Shown: one piece after another, positions 1-6,623 of the stretch
Numbering within the stretch: the first letter of the stretch is position 1
How the letters are laid out: every line of letters begins with the position of its first letter
Assembly (NCBI GenBank): GCA_041654915.1
Contig: JBAZCO010000033.1
Location: 1-15,257, forward strand
From: JBAZCO01 sp041654915
Lineage (GTDB): Bacteria; Bacillota; Clostridia; Christensenellales; DTU072
Length of the DNA: 15,257 nt
Direction: 5' to 3'
Notes under the pieces: generated by a model
Databases searched by the model: none
What the model saw: only the letters and a program-made list of their open reading frames with translations
What the model was told of the DNA's origin: nothing
Position numbers and translations under genes: made by a program

Positions 1-2
1 CA

Positions 3-674
3 TCGCTATATATTCGTCCTACAATGATAGCGACAGACGAGGCGCTTGGCGTGCATCCTGCGGATAATTTTAAGTTTTTCATCATTCTTTCTCCCGTGGG
101 CAGCTACTATGCGGGCGGGCTAAAGCCAACAAAAATAATGATAGAGGAACATTATGTGCGTGCGGCAGTGGGCGGCACAGGGGAAATAAAGTGTATGGGT
201 AACTATGCCGCATCCCTTTATGCAAGCAAAATAGCTAACCAAAAGGGTTACGAGCAAGTGCTTTGGCTAGACGGCAAAGAGCATAAGTTTGTAGAGGAAG
301 TGGGGGCGATGAATATGTTTTTTGTAATAGACGGCATTGTTAAGACCCCCGCTCTTACAGGCTCAATACTGCCCGGCATCACTCGTGACAGCGTTATCAA
401 ATTGTTAAAGAGTGAGGGAATTCCCGTTGAGGAAACAAAGATAAGCATAGACGAAGTGGAGGTAGCTTTTAAAGAAGGGCGGCTTTCCGAAGCGTTTGGC
501 AGCGGCACTGCCGCCGTAATATCTCCCGTGGGTATATTGGGTTATAAAGGCGCAGACCTTGTGCTAAATAATAATGAAATGGGTAAAATATCCTCTTTCT
601 TATACGAAAGATTGACGGGCATACAGTACGGCACGGTTGCCGACCCGTTTGCTTGGCGCATCGAGGTAAATTAG
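3..674 (+). CDS. ilvE: Branched-chain amino acid aminotransferase, 3' part (gene cut by window start)
   Basis: A PLP enzyme that interconverts leucine, isoleucine and valine with their 2-oxo acids in the cytoplasm. The frame is open to the left edge: codons before the first ATG (position 24) read S-L-Y-I-R-P-T, which continues the family motif YIRP-MIATD, so that ATG is internal. About 223 C-terminal residues remain of a usual 340-360. Visible family marks are the FFIILSPVGSYY segment, the GGTGEIKCMGNYAAS segment whose lysine (codon 189-191) matches the PLP Schiff-base lysine, the VLWLDG..H.F.EEVGAMN segment, and the PGITRDS motif. The last residues AFGSGTAAVISPVG and GIQYG.V.DPF are also typical. 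It is the eukaryote-like, longer subtype of IlvE. RecX follows on the same strand after 76 bases; no terminator is visible between them. Confidence 0.93.
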   Translation, partial: SLYIRPTMIATDEALGVHPADNFKFFIILSPVGSYYAGGLKPTKIMIEEHYVRAAVGGTGEIKCMGNYAASLYASKIANQKGYEQVLWLDGKEHKFVEEVGAMNMFFVIDGIVKTPALTGSILPGITRDSVIKLLKSEGIPVEETKISIDEVEVAFKEGRLSEAFGSGTAAVISPVGILGYKGADLVLNNNEMGKISSFLYERLTGIQYGTVADPFAWRIEVN

Positions 675-750
675 CACGCAGCTATGAAACTCTCACTAGA
701 TATTGCTAGGGCTTAACACCTTTCATTTAAAGTCAAACCTAGAGTTTATT

Positions 751-1371
751 ATGGATATGATAATTATACAAGAAATTGCTTACAGCAAAAAAAAGGGTTG
801 CATCGTAGCTAGCGGCGAAAAATACGATAATCTTTCGTTGTCGGTAATGCTTAAATTTGCTTTCAAGAAAGGTGACGAAGTAACCTCCGCACGGTTTAAG
901 GAATTTTTAAAAGAGAGTGAAGAAGTTGCAGCAAAAGACTACCTTTTTGCACTTTTGGCAAGAGGGGCAAGGACGGAGAAAGAGGCGGCAAACAAGCTTT
1001 ATCAAAAGGGATTTTCCAAACGCAGCGTTGCGGGTGCGGTGGAGCTTGCAAAAAGTTATGGGTATCTATCCGATGCCGATTATGTAAAAAACTACATATC
1101 TACCCATTCCCACAGCAAGGGCGGATTTAGAATAAAGAGGGAATTGAAAGAAAAGGGGATACCCTCACAACTTGTAGAAAGTTTGTTAAACGAAGTTGAA
1201 TTAGACGAAACGGGCGCAGCATTAGCGGTGGCACAAAAATTTATCAAAAACCGTACATTAGATGACAAGACCAAACAGCGGCTGTTCCGCCACCTTGCGG
1301 CACGGGGATTTAGCTACGACACAATAAGGCAAGTTATGAGTCAAATTGGCGTGTCATTTGACGAGGAATAA
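751..1371 (+). CDS. recX: Regulatory protein RecX
   Basis: RecX family protein of 206 residues, which in studied bacteria binds RecA filaments and inhibits or modulates recombination and SOS activity. Visible features are an N-terminal beta segment (IIIQEIAYSKKKGCIVASG) followed by all-helical three-helix repeats, including A-KDYLFALLARGARTEKE, the segment GYLSDADYVKNYI, the KGGFRIKRELKEKGI motif and a C-terminal RHLAARGFSYDTI repeat, all family hallmarks. Length fits Firmicutes RecX. The frame opens earlier with a TTG at 703, but residues before the ATG at 751 look like no RecX N-terminus; a second ATG at 757 is also possible. The ribosome binding site is weak, so the exact start is uncertain. 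It follows the aminotransferase gene and ends before a hairpin. Confidence 0.9.
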   Translation: MDMIIIQEIAYSKKKGCIVASGEKYDNLSLSVMLKFAFKKGDEVTSARFKEFLKESEEVAAKDYLFALLARGARTEKEAANKLYQKGFSKRSVAGAVELAKSYGYLSDADYVKNYISTHSHSKGGFRIKRELKEKGIPSQLVESLLNEVELDETGAALAVAQKFIKNRTLDDKTKQRLFRHLAARGFSYDTIRQVMSQIGVSFDEE

Positions 1372-1415
1372 AAATAAAGGAAAAAACAAGGGGTAAAAGA
1401 AAATAAAACAAGACA

Positions 1416-1442
1416 GGGCGACTTTTTTAAAAAAAGCCGCCC
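1416..1442. terminator. Two-way intrinsic terminator between recX and mazF
   Basis: Inverted repeat GGGCG-A-C plus a T run on the left arm and an A run plus G-C-CGCCC on the right arm, with one mismatch. It lies 45 bases after the recX stop and 56 bases beyond the stop of the convergent mazF. Read on either strand it gives a GC-rich base with an A/U-rich top. The downstream T-rich tail is loose on both strands, so efficiency is uncertain. Confidence 0.5.
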
Positions 1443-1497
1443 TTGTGTATTTTCAATTACTATATATTTGATTTTTAAATAATTTTTTGCCCAAATA

Positions 1498-1854
1498 TCA
1501 CACAAAAAACCCCAAGCTTATCATTAACGCATTGTTTACTTTTTTCATAGTGTCGTCATTTACCTCGCCTATTTTATCTTGCAGGCGCACTTTATCTATT
1601 GTCCTTATTTGCTCAAGCAGTATCACGCTGTCCTTAACTAAACCGCTAGATTGACTTAACTCAATGTGAGTGGGGAGCTTGGCTTTATTTAATTGGCTGG
1701 TTATCGCCGCCGCTATCACCGTTGGTGAATGACGGTTGCCAATGTTATTCTGCACAATAAGTACTGGGCGTATACCGCCCTGTTCACTCCCTACTACGGG
1801 ACTCAAGTCCGCATAATATAATTCTCCTCTTTTGACCATTTCTACCCCGTTCAT
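1498..1854 (-). CDS. mazF: MazF/NdoA (PemK) family endoribonuclease toxin
   Basis: Sequence-specific mRNA endonuclease of the type II toxin family, close to Bacillus NdoA (EndoA). Evidence is the N-terminal VKRGELYYADLSPVVGSEQGG block with the RPVLIVQN and GNRHSPTVIAA motifs, then KLPTHIEL and the DSVILLEQIRTIDK-RL block; about 113-118 residues matches the family. Two starts are possible: the ATG at 1852-1854 (AGGAG 16 bases upstream), or the in-frame ATG at 1837-1839, which gives the usual MVKRGEL N-terminus with a GGGG before it. In Bacillus and many Clostridia this gene follows the antitoxin gene and alr; here no MazE-like frame is readable upstream. The only open stretch ends at 1861 (26 codons from a TTG, no ATG) and looks like no antitoxin. 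It is convergent with recX. Function as a toxin is inferred from the family. Confidence 0.93.
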   Translation of the reverse strand: MNGVEMVKRGELYYADLSPVVGSEQGGIRPVLIVQNNIGNRHSPTVIAAAITSQLNKAKLPTHIELSQSSGLVKDSVILLEQIRTIDKVRLQDKIGEVNDDTMKKVNNALMISLGFFV

Positions 1855-2200
1855 TATTATTCAGTTCCCGCTCCTATTGTTGACAAAACTTGGAATTAAT
1901 ATAACCGTTTTGCAAAAGTGTTGACCTTTTAGTCCTGCCAAAACCTTATCTTGGATTTCTATCCCAACTCTCTTTTTAGTTCAAAAACATTGCTTTTACA
2001 ATATATAGGTAATAATTGCAAGTGAGCAAAAAAGATACTCTGGCTAAAAATAATTTTGTAAGGTTCAAGCGTTTTGCAAAATAAATATAAGAAAAATAAA
2101 ATTTTACCGAACTTTTTTGTTGTTTAGAGCCACTTATATAGTAGGAGTAATAAAACCCTCAAGAAAAACACCGCAGTAACTTAAAAAGAATATTGGGCTA
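1855..2200. other. AT-rich intergenic region upstream of mazF
   Basis: No convincing gene in about 350 bases. On the minus strand a short open stretch ends at 1861-1863 and contains the AGGAG that could serve mazF, but it lacks an ATG. On the plus strand nothing longer than chance is seen. The sequence TGTTGAC occurs twice (1879-1885 and 1919-1925). No strong mazF promoter could be assigned. Confidence 0.4.
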
Positions 2201-2228
2201 TTGACTTTTGTGCGAAATAAGCTAAAAT
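2201..2228 (+). promoter_or_regulatory. Promoter candidate upstream of the small orphan frame
   Basis: TTGACT at 2201-2206, a 16-base spacer, and TAAAAT at 2223-2228, a good sigma-A match. An AAAGGGG at 2238-2244 could be a ribosome binding site, but no good start codon follows at the right distance. Confidence 0.5.
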
Positions 2229-2273
2229 GGAAGTAACAAAGGGGTGTTTAAATAAAAAGAAACGGGCAATATT

Positions 2274-2522
2274 TTGCGTCCAGAAGGGGTCAACTATGAT
2301 TACTATTGGAGCATAAGGGGCAATAAGGCAAACTACTATGCAAGTGGAAGTCCAGGTGCAAAGTGTAAAATTGTTGTGAGAGATGACCAAATTTATTTTG
2401 TTGACAAGAAAAAATCTGTTGAGTATAAAGTGATATATGATGAGCAAACAAAAGCAATACTTTTTTACGACGAGGTTTTAGATAAATATACTGGGTTTAC
2501 CAACGGGATGAGTGTGGCTTAA
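2274..2522 (+). CDS. Small hypothetical protein or gene remnant (82 codons)
   Basis: Not recognised. The frame runs from a TTG at 2274 (in-frame stop at 2253, no ATG) to 2522. The translated sequence looks protein-like, with aromatic and charged residues (NYDYYWSIRGNKANYY, then a segment KIVVRDDQIYFVDKKK that would suit beta strands), but it has no membrane segment, signal peptide or known motif. A promoter lies 46 bases upstream, while the ribosome binding site nearest the TTG is poor. A second frame starting at the ATG 2227 reads 29 codons and overlaps its beginning, so the whole may be a frameshifted remnant of a longer gene. Real status is uncertain. Confidence 0.35.
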   Translation: MRPEGVNYDYYWSIRGNKANYYASGSPGAKCKIVVRDDQIYFVDKKKSVEYKVIYDEQTKAILFYDEVLDKYTGFTNGMSVA

Positions 2523-2644
2523 TAATCAGTAAAGATAAAAAATAGCTTTTACGATGGTAAATATAAAATATTTAAAAAATGTGCTTGCAATTCGATTTGC
2601 AATCTGCAATTTCTTTGTTCCTAGGTTAAAAAAGATAATATTCC

Positions 2645-2673
2645 TTGACAAACTGAATAAAATATTGTATTAT
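2645..2673 (+). promoter_or_regulatory. Consensus promoter of the HlyC/CorC gene and its leader
   Basis: TTGACA at 2645-2650, exactly 17 bases, then TATTAT at 2668-2673. Transcription would begin near 2680, about 195 bases before the transporter start codon, leaving a long leader. Confidence 0.8.
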
Positions 2674-2679
2674 CACATT

Positions 2680-2874
2680 ATTATCACTCTCGGAGTATCA
2701 GTTAATGGAGGAACCTCCTTTATCGGACGATGACGCTGCCGGTAACAAATCAAGTAACAACAACCCTAACGACATAAAGAATCGCTGTTTTTGCTGTGCT
2801 TTCTTTATGTCTTTTTTATGCAAAAACAATAATAATCACATACTAAATAATGTAATTAACGGAGGTAATCAACT
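2680..2874 (+). promoter_or_regulatory. Long 5' leader with attenuator architecture upstream of the HlyC/CorC gene
   Basis: The leader holds, in order: small hairpin ACTC-TCG-GAGT (2686-2696); a GGAG and an ATG at 2705 opening a 61-codon frame; hairpin GGAGG-AA-CCTCC (2707-2718); CGG/CCG arms (2724-2726, 2739-2741), all enclosed by GTTA/TAAC (2701-2704, 2743-2746); an intrinsic terminator (2771-2817); and the GGAGGT ribosome binding site of the transporter (2861-2866). CTTTAT at 2718-2723 can pair with ATAAAG (2774-2779) in the left terminator arm, a short antiterminator candidate. A terminator between promoter and gene implies conditional readthrough. Whether the sensor is an RNA aptamer or translation of the leader frame cannot be decided by eye. 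Confidence 0.65.
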
Positions 2875-2890
2875 TTGTTTTGGCCTTTAA
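2705..2890 (+). CDS. Possible leader peptide, acidic/proline-rich N-terminus (61 codons)
   Basis: ATG at 2705 preceded by CGGAG with a 9-base spacing and about 25 bases after the predicted transcription start, so it is well placed for translation. It begins M-E-E-P-P-L-S-D-D-D-A-A-G, then an Asn/Ser-rich part (residues 15-25), then a Cys/Phe-rich part encoded by the terminator hairpin (RCFCCAFF), then Asn-rich residues. The stop (2888-2890) lies 16 bases inside the transporter gene in another frame. No family is recognised, and the low-complexity second half suggests that the act of translation, not the product, matters. Acidic and proline residues next to the start are like MgtL (begins MEPDP in E. 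coli), known to destabilise ribosomes at low magnesium. Translation here is inferred; the frame may be chance. Confidence 0.45.
   Translation: MEEPPLSDDDAAGNKSSNNNPNDIKNRCFCCAFFMSFLCKNNNNHILNNVINGGNQLCFGL
2771..2817 (+). terminator. Intrinsic terminator inside the transporter leader (attenuator)
   Basis: Perfect 11-base arms GACATAAAGAA (2771-2781) and TTCTTTATGTC (2801-2811) with a 19-base loop, followed at once by TTTTTT (2812-2817). It lies about 90 bases after the predicted transcription start and 58 bases before the transporter start codon. Confidence 0.85.
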
Positions 2891-4194
2891 TATTGCAGGT
2901 CGTTCTCATATCGGTTAACGCTATCTTTGCTTGTGCAGAAATAGCGGTAATATCGGTTAATGAGAATAAAATTGCCAAACTTTCGGGCAAGGGGAACAAG
3001 AAGGCAATCAGGCTTTCCAAAATGACGGCTCAGCCCGCCAAATTTTTAGCGACTATACAGGTGAGCATTACGCTTGCAGGTTATCTTTCTAGTGCGTTTG
3101 CGGCGGAAAACTTTTCGGGCAGGCTTGCCGAACTTTTTGTGCGCTGGGGGTCGCCTGTCGCATTCGACACGCTCAACATAATCTCGCTTGTGATGATAAC
3201 CGTTGTGCTTGCCTACTTCAACCTTGTGTTTGGAGAGCTTGTTCCCAAACGCTTAGCTATGAAATATTCGGAAAAGCTTGCCTTGGGGCTTGCCAACTTA
3301 ATATATTTTATCTCACAAATTTCCCGCCCCATAGTGTGGCTGCTAACCGTATCTACCAACGGGATATTGCGTTTGTTGCGTATCAACCCCCACGCAGACG
3401 ACACAGAGAGCGCCGAGGAAGAAATCAAGCTTATGCTGGAATCTGCCAGCACCAAGGGTGGAATAAACATCTCGGAAAAAGAGATGATACAAAATATATT
3501 TGAGTTTGACGACAAGACCGCCGACGAGATTATGACGCACCGTGTAGATACCGCCATACTTTGGCTTGACGAGTTTGACATTGAGTGGGAAAAAACAATT
3601 CACGAACACACCCACACCCACTATCCCATATGTGATGATAATATTGATAATATAATTGGCGTACTTAACACAAAGCAGTACTTCCGCTTAAAAGACAAAA
3701 GTTTCGACAATGTGATGTCCTCTGCGGTAAAGCCCGCATATTTTGTGCCAGAAACCGTGCATACCGATATATTGTTCTATAATATGAAACAAACCCGCAA
3801 TCACTTTGCCGTGGTGTTGGATGAGTACGGCGGCTTTACGGGTATCGTCACAATGAACGACCTTTTGGAACAGATTGTAGGCAACCTAGACGATAATTCC
3901 GAACTGCCCGCAGAGCCTCCAATGATTGAGCAAAGAGAGGATAATCTTTGGATAATACAAAGCGAAACCCCATTAGAGGATGTGGCAGAAACGCTGTCGG
4001 TGGAATTGCCGCAAGATAATGCAGATACCTTTGGAGGATTTGCGTTTGGGTTGATAGGCTATATCCCCGAGGACGGAACTTCGCACGAGATAAATGGATA
4101 CGGTTTAAATATTAAAATAGATACCATTGAGGAGCATAACTTTGATTACGCCGCTGTGAGCCGTATCATAGAAGAGCCTGCTCCCGAAAAATAG
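2875..4194 (+). CDS. HlyC/CorC (CNNM-type) family membrane protein, likely divalent cation efflux
   Basis: Integral membrane protein of 439 residues from the DUF21-CBS-CorC family; studied Firmicutes members (MpfA, YhdP) protect against magnesium excess, so Mg2+ export is the likely role. Domain order: DUF21 transmembrane part, residues 1-165, with membrane segments near 1-28, 58-78, 98-122 and 135-165 and the hallmark FGELVPKR at 119-126; a linker with EEEIKLMLESA and the EKEMIQNIFEFDD motif; a CBS pair (about 215-340, including IMTHRVD and DEYGGFTGIVT); and a C-terminal CorC/HlyC domain (about 345-430). The start is TTG at 2875, chosen because GGAGGT sits 8 bases upstream and the first residues begin the expected membrane helix. 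The first CBS carries HEHTHTHY, unusually rich in histidine. Regulation appears to act through the leader terminator. A terminator overlaps the stop. Confidence 0.92.
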   Translation: MFWPLILQVVLISVNAIFACAEIAVISVNENKIAKLSGKGNKKAIRLSKMTAQPAKFLATIQVSITLAGYLSSAFAAENFSGRLAELFVRWGSPVAFDTLNIISLVMITVVLAYFNLVFGELVPKRLAMKYSEKLALGLANLIYFISQISRPIVWLLTVSTNGILRLLRINPHADDTESAEEEIKLMLESASTKGGINISEKEMIQNIFEFDDKTADEIMTHRVDTAILWLDEFDIEWEKTIHEHTHTHYPICDDNIDNIIGVLNTKQYFRLKDKSFDNVMSSAVKPAYFVPETVHTDILFYNMKQTRNHFAVVLDEYGGFTGIVTMNDLLEQIVGNLDDNSELPAEPPMIEQREDNLWIIQSETPLEDVAETLSVELPQDNADTFGGFAFGLIGYIPEDGTSHEINGYGLNIKIDTIEEHNFDYAAVSRIIEEPAPEK

Positions 4195-4207
4195 CAGCAG
4201 GTTTTTT
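4177..4207 (+). terminator. Terminator of the HlyC/CorC gene
   Basis: CCTGCT (4177-4182) pairs with AGCAGG (4196-4201) across the stop codon, followed by TTTTTT (4202-4207). Confidence 0.75.
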
Positions 4208-4240
4208 GTGCTTAGTAATTAGTAATGATTTGTGCCAATA

Positions 4241-4285
4241 AAAAAAACGGCTGTTTCTAAAAGGGAACAACCGCTTTTTATTTTA
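4241..4285. terminator. Two-way terminator between the HlyC/CorC gene and cysK
   Basis: Stem CGG-C-TGTT-T-C (4248-4257) with G-G-AACA-A-CCG (4264-4273), one mismatch, flanked by seven A on the left and a T-rich run on the right, so it has a U tail on either strand. It probably serves mainly the minus-strand cysK, whose stop lies 5 bases away. Confidence 0.75.
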
Positions 4286-4289
4286 AAAG

Positions 4290-5222
4290 CTATTCACCAA
4301 ACAGTGCGGTAGATAGATATCTTTCGCCCGTGTCGGGGAAGATTGCCACTATGGTTTTCCCTTTGTTTTCCTCTCGTGAGGCAAGTTCGGTAGCCGCCGC
4401 AAGCGCCGCACCCGAGGATATTCCCACAAGCAAGCCCTCTGTCGCCGCTACCGCCCGTCCTGCGGCAAAAGCATCCTCGTTGTTTATTGCTATTACCTCG
4501 TCATAAATATTTGTATCAAGCACCGCAGGTACAAAGCCTGCGCCTATCCCCTGTATCTTGTGCGAACCCGCTCGCCCTTCCGATAAAATGGGAGAGTCGG
4601 ACGGCTCAACCGCAACTATCTTAATATCCTTATTTTTTTCCTTTAAATATGCGCCTGCGCCTGTTATCGTGCCGCCCGTGCCTATGCCAGAAACAAAGAT
4701 ATCCACTTCGCCCCCCATATCTTTCCAAATCTCTGCGCCCGTTGTCTTGCGGTGTATAGCAGGGTTAGAGGGATTGTCAAACTGCCCAGGAATAAACGCA
4801 TTTGGTATATCCTTTGCAAGCTCGTTTGCCTTTTCTATTGCGCCTTTCATACCTTTTGCGCCCTCGGTTAATACAAGTTCCGCTCCGTATGCTTTAAGCA
4901 GCTTGCGCCGCTCTATGCTCATAGTTTCCGGCATAGTGAGGATAACTTTGTAACCCTTTGCCGCCGCTACTGCCGCTAGCCCAATGCCCGTGTTGCCGCT
5001 AGTAGGCTCAATAATCACCGCCCCCGGTTTGAGTATACCCTTTTCTTCGGCATCCTCTATCATTGCTTTGGCAATCCTGTCTTTAACGCTCCCCGCAGGG
5101 TTGTAGTGCTCAAGCTTTGCCACAATTTTTGCCAGTAAATTATTGTTTTTATTATAATGGGTAAGCTCCAAAAGCGGAGTGTTGCCTATTAAATCGGTAA
5201 TACTCTTATTTATTTTTGCCAT
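4290..5222 (-). CDS. cysK: Cysteine synthase (O-acetylserine sulfhydrylase)
   Basis: PLP-dependent cytoplasmic enzyme that makes cysteine from O-acetylserine and sulfide. All signature parts are present in 310 residues: IGNTPLLEL, the PLP lysine K47 in NPAGSVKDRI, the TSGNTG loop at 74-79 binding substrate carboxylate, the phosphate-binding GTGGTITGAG glycine loop, GISSGAA near the C-terminus, and FPDTGERYLST at the end. Length is normal for CysK, with no CBS regulatory domain. The start codon has AGGAGA 8 bases upstream. It has its own strong promoter (5268-5297), though an MFS gene lies upstream on the same strand. An inverted repeat within the promoter spacer suggests control by a repressor; the sequence does not resemble the CymR box known to me. 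Confidence 0.96.
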   Translation of the reverse strand: MAKINKSITDLIGNTPLLELTHYNKNNNLLAKIVAKLEHYNPAGSVKDRIAKAMIEDAEEKGILKPGAVIIEPTSGNTGIGLAAVAAAKGYKVILTMPETMSIERRKLLKAYGAELVLTEGAKGMKGAIEKANELAKDIPNAFIPGQFDNPSNPAIHRKTTGAEIWKDMGGEVDIFVSGIGTGGTITGAGAYLKEKNKDIKIVAVEPSDSPILSEGRAGSHKIQGIGAGFVPAVLDTNIYDEVIAINNEDAFAAGRAVAATEGLLVGISSGAALAAATELASREENKGKTIVAIFPDTGERYLSTALFGE

Positions 5223-5267
5223 TTCTCAATTCTCCTATTAAACATATATGATTAGTATGTTATTATC

Positions 5268-5297
5268 ATTATATTATTTTGCCTAGGGCAATGTCAA
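5268..5297 (-). promoter_or_regulatory. Consensus cysK promoter with inverted repeat in the spacer
   Basis: On the minus strand TTGACA (5292-5297), an 18-base spacer, and TATAAT (5268-5273). The spacer holds TTGCC-TAG-GGCAA (5279-5291, + strand reading), ideally placed for a repressor. A second inverted repeat TTGAT-TAGC-ATCAA (5298-5311) abuts the -35 box upstream. Confidence 0.8.
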
Positions 5298-5326
5298 TTG
5301 ATTAGCATCAATATGTATTTTATGAT

Positions 5327-6583
5327 TTATCCGTCTAAAACTATATCTTTTATTCTTACCTTTTTTTTGTCTTTAATAAACAAAAGGAATATTATTGAAA
5401 CGATAAGTGCCGCCATACAGTAGGGAAACAGAGCGGCTTTTAGTGAAAATCTGTCGGAAAGCAGCCCGCTAAATATTGGGGTTAGCACCATAGCCACTGT
5501 GGTTACTGTGTTAAACACTCCCGTGTTTTTCCCAATTGTGTCGGGGTTGGAAAGTTCTAATATGTATGGGTAAAGGTTTACTATCGCCGTAGAGTAGCCC
5601 GCCCCCGCAAGTATAAATGCGATAATCATAATGGTATTGAGTTCTTGTTGGAAATAAACGGTAACAAATGCGGTTAGCATAACCACAAACCCTATGATGA
5701 GCATATTTTTACGCTTTATTTTAAATTGCAACTTGCTTATAGGTAGCGCCATTAAACAAGCGGCAACTATACAAAGCAGTTGCGGTATGGTAAAGCTAGA
5801 TTTATCCAGCCCCAAAACCTCGGTGGCATAGTTGGGTAGAGAGGATATCAACCCATTGAACGCTACATAAAAGAAAAATACCGCCCCATAAAGGGATAGC
5901 CTGTTTCTTACAAGATAGTTTTTGTTGTAGTGATAGTCGCTAAAAATCTTTTGGTCTTCCTCGGTATCGGGAGGCACTTCTTTTGCCCAGCGTCTTTCGT
6001 GTACGGTGAACAAAAATATAATAATCAGCACAAGCATAATAACTGCGGCGGCATAGAAAACCAAGTCAAAGCCGTGTACGAGTAGCAAGCTCACCACCAC
6101 TATGGCAAACAGTGTTGCCACCGCACTTATAATTTGTGTGATTGCATTTGCCTTACGCCTTAGGGGCAGGGCGGTGAGGTCGGGTAAGAGGGATAGGGCG
6201 GCAGGGCGGGAGATTGATATAAAGGTAAGTCCCAAGCCCAATAATATTAGAAAAGCTAGGTTTTCACCCAAGCTAAGAACAATACCCGCCCCTAGCCAAG
6301 AGATTGCCGCAAGAATGCCGCCAACTATAATAAAAGGAGTTCTCTTGCCAAACTTACTCTTAGACCTATCCGACAAAAGCCCAAAGAGCGGCAAAATAAA
6401 AAGCCCTAGAATGTTGTCGAGCGCCATAACCAAACCTTTCATAGTGTGGTTAAGCGCAAGACCGCCTTCGGATAGGGGTGCTACCAAAATAATTGGCAGT
6501 GCGGTGTCGAACATACTGTTAAAAATCGAAATCCACGCAAAGGCAAGAGAAATTTTTATAGTTTTTGATGCACTTAGTTTCAT
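5327..6583 (-). CDS. MFS transporter, SLC45/GPH-like sugar:cation symporter type
   Basis: Polytopic inner membrane transporter of 418 residues, about 12 hydrophobic segments, with charged loops between. The segment after the second membrane helix (LFGLLSDRSKSKFGKRTPFI, about residues 65-84) is the MFS signature in the form found in sucrose/maltose-type (SLC45) and GPH carriers. A long charged central loop (about 195-225, HERRWAKEVPPDTEEDQK) separates two six-helix halves; the C-terminus is a basic tail. The substrate cannot be told from the sequence; sugars are the family's usual cargo. The start has GGGAGAG about 11 bases upstream. It lies upstream of cysK on the same strand, 104 bases apart, but cysK has its own promoter, so a functional link is not implied. 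Confidence 0.85.
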   Translation of the reverse strand: MKLSASKTIKISLAFAWISIFNSMFDTALPIILVAPLSEGGLALNHTMKGLVMALDNILGLFILPLFGLLSDRSKSKFGKRTPFIIVGGILAAISWLGAGIVLSLGENLAFLILLGLGLTFISISRPAALSLLPDLTALPLRRKANAITQIISAVATLFAIVVVSLLLVHGFDLVFYAAAVIMLVLIIIFLFTVHERRWAKEVPPDTEEDQKIFSDYHYNKNYLVRNRLSLYGAVFFFYVAFNGLISSLPNYATEVLGLDKSSFTIPQLLCIVAACLMALPISKLQFKIKRKNMLIIGFVVMLTAFVTVYFQQELNTIMIIAFILAGAGYSTAIVNLYPYILELSNPDTIGKNTGVFNTVTTVAMVLTPIFSGLLSDRFSLKAALFPYCMAALIVSIIFLLFIKDKKKVRIKDIVLDG

Positions 6584-6594
6584 AATAATATAAT
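6565..6594 (+). promoter_or_regulatory. Plus-strand promoter candidate for a small RNA
   Basis: TTGATG (6565-6570), an 18-base spacer and TATAAT (6589-6594), located inside and just before the 5' end of the divergent MFS gene. It would start RNA near 6601, about 109 bases before an orphan plus-strand terminator. Confidence 0.4.
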
Positions 6595-6623
6595 CTCTCC
6601 CTATGGTGTCAGGCTAAACTTAA

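Noticed and set aside
703..750. Upstream TTG start for recX adding 16 residues
   Set aside because: The added residues do not fit RecX N-termini and no ribosome binding site precedes the TTG.
1861..1941. Short minus-strand frame just before mazF as a candidate antitoxin
   Set aside because: Only 26 codons from a TTG, no ATG and no resemblance to MazE or EndoAI. It probably is the non-coding leader containing the mazF ribosome binding site.
2584..2612. Three closely spaced TGCAAT-like words before the HlyC/CorC promoter
   Set aside because: Short and AT-rich, with no regular spacing. The arms TGCAA/TTGCA could be an operator but nothing else supports it.
2686..2874. Full M-box (ykoK) magnesium riboswitch upstream of the HlyC/CorC gene
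   Set aside because: Only the first part is loosely similar (GTTA, GAGG..CTCC, GCTGCC). The conserved middle and the 3' closing segment of the M-box are not found, so the name is not used.
4558..4953. 131-codon plus-strand frame opposite cysK
   Set aside because: Shadow of the conserved cysK frame, with no start signals of its own.
6102..6593. 163-codon plus-strand frame opposite the MFS gene
   Set aside because: It is antisense to a clear membrane transporter, has no ribosome binding site and no recognisable protein features. It is a codon shadow.
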